Below, in pieces: positions 44,638 to 44,711 of a stretch of 44,711 nt of DNA. The translations under genes and the position numbers were made by a program. Source of the DNA: Polynucleobacter sp. 78F-HAINBA (GTDB taxonomy: Bacteria > Pseudomonadota > Gammaproteobacteria > Burkholderiales > Burkholderiaceae). Below the pieces are notes generated by a model. The model did not search any database. It saw nothing but the letters and a program-made list of their open reading frames with translations, and was not told the origin of the DNA. Positions within the stretch are counted from its first letter, which is position 1; the number at the start of each line of letters is the position of its first letter. The stretch covers positions 1 through 44,711 of the forward strand of contig NZ_JACVOQ010000012.1 in NCBI RefSeq assembly GCF_018882325.1, in the 5' to 3' direction.

Positions 44638-44711
44638 ATGTCCAAATACAGCAAAGAGTTCAAGCTAGAAGTTATTCAGCATTACCTCTCCGGTAAGGGT
44701 GGTTTTAAAGC
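44638..44711 (+). CDS. IS3-family OrfA, N-terminal fragment (cut by window edge)
   Basis: The reading frame starts ATG and reads MSKYSKEFKLEVIQHYLSG before the window ends at codon 25. The K-x-x-Y-S-x-E-F-K-L-x-V-I-x-x-Y-L-x-G pattern is the start of the helix-turn-helix in IS3/IS150-type OrfA proteins. It would be followed by OrfB, whose tail is seen at the left edge of the window in the other fragment. Confidence 0.8.
   Translation, partial: MSKYSKEFKLEVIQHYLSGKGGFK

Larger units (their letters stand above)
44585..44711 (+). mobile_element. Left end of an IS3-family (IS150-like) insertion sequence
   Basis: Terminal repeat tgaactgaccc... (44585-44609) is identical in 25 positions to the reverse complement of 100-124, and an OrfA-like frame starts 28 bases inside. 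The element runs off the window, in the same orientation as the fragment at the left edge. The three bases outside it are ATT, as outside the left fragment. Exactly 127 bases of element are present. Confidence 0.9.

Noticed and set aside
1..44711. Circular plasmid or phage-like element of about 45 kb, suggested by the matching IS ends
   Set aside because: The content is essential core chromosome (dnaB, era, rne, fab genes) with conserved chromosomal order, so repeated IS copies at contig ends explain the match better.

Overview
The window is a stretch of core chromosome from a betaproteobacterium, most likely Polynucleobacter or a close relative in the Burkholderiaceae. I infer this from gene order (rpsF-priB-rpsR-rplI-dnaB; lepA-lepB-rnc-era-recO-pdxJ-acpS-nagZ; plsX-fabH-fabD-fabG-acpP-fabF), from an EarP/EF-P pair with Arg32, from compact spacing and from a base composition that looks moderate (not counted). 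The genus is an inference. Nearly all genes are housekeeping genes; accessory DNA is limited to an intein and two insertion-sequence ends.

Layout. 1-124 is the right end of an IS3-family (IS150-like) element. 188-4187 is the minus-strand ribosomal/replication operon rpsF-priB-rpsR-rplI-dnaB; dnaB carries a 352-residue intein inside its P-loop. 4321-6178 holds a cytoplasmic-type asparaginase divergent from lexA, which has its own SOS box. 6250-7633 holds a small lipoprotein, tRNA-Cys, tRNA-Gly and pgsA. 7670-11336 holds uvrC, with a start codon that overlaps that of divergent earP, then efp. 11406-20370 is a long minus-strand block: degP(mucD)-lepA-lepB-rnc-era-recO-pdxJ-acpS-nagZ. 20442-26793 is the fatty-acid/phospholipid block yceD-rpmF-plsX-fabH-fabD-fabG-acpP-fabF, also minus. 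26837-28229 is yceF(maf) and an RsmI-like methylase (plus). 28264-30944 is rluC-gph-sppA (minus). 31027-34059 is a long structured leader followed by rne. 34142-37492 is moaA-mobA-moeA plus a small membrane protein. 37519-38544 is a 2-hydroxyacid dehydrogenase (minus). 38663-41376 is fdxA-fpr-thyA-folA. 41451-43897 is a Tat-exported TRAP binding protein and pmbA (minus). 43924-44547 is mog. 44585-44711 is the left end of an IS with the same terminal repeat as at the left edge.

How the genes work together. Translation (ribosomal proteins, LepA, EF-P with its rhamnosyltransferase EarP, tRNAs), RNA maturation (RNase III, Era, RluC, RNase E), type II fatty-acid synthesis (AcpS charges AcpP; FabD, FabH, FabG and FabF act on it; PlsX takes acyl chains to lipid, PgsA makes phosphatidylglycerol), molybdenum cofactor synthesis (MoaA, MobA, MoeA, Mog) and folate/dTMP metabolism (ThyA, DHFR) are each clustered.

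The most notable item is the DnaB intein. It starts with Ala, not Cys/Ser, and shows the Trp / block-F Cys / Thr triad of class 3 inteins. It also keeps both LAGLIDADG motifs. Other points worth checking are the long rne leader with a hairpin over its ribosome-binding site, possible leaderless starts at lexA, moaA and mog, the absence of rpoE-rseA-rseB between fabF and degP, an 11-bp tandem repeat between fabD and fabG, and the IS boundary arrangement.
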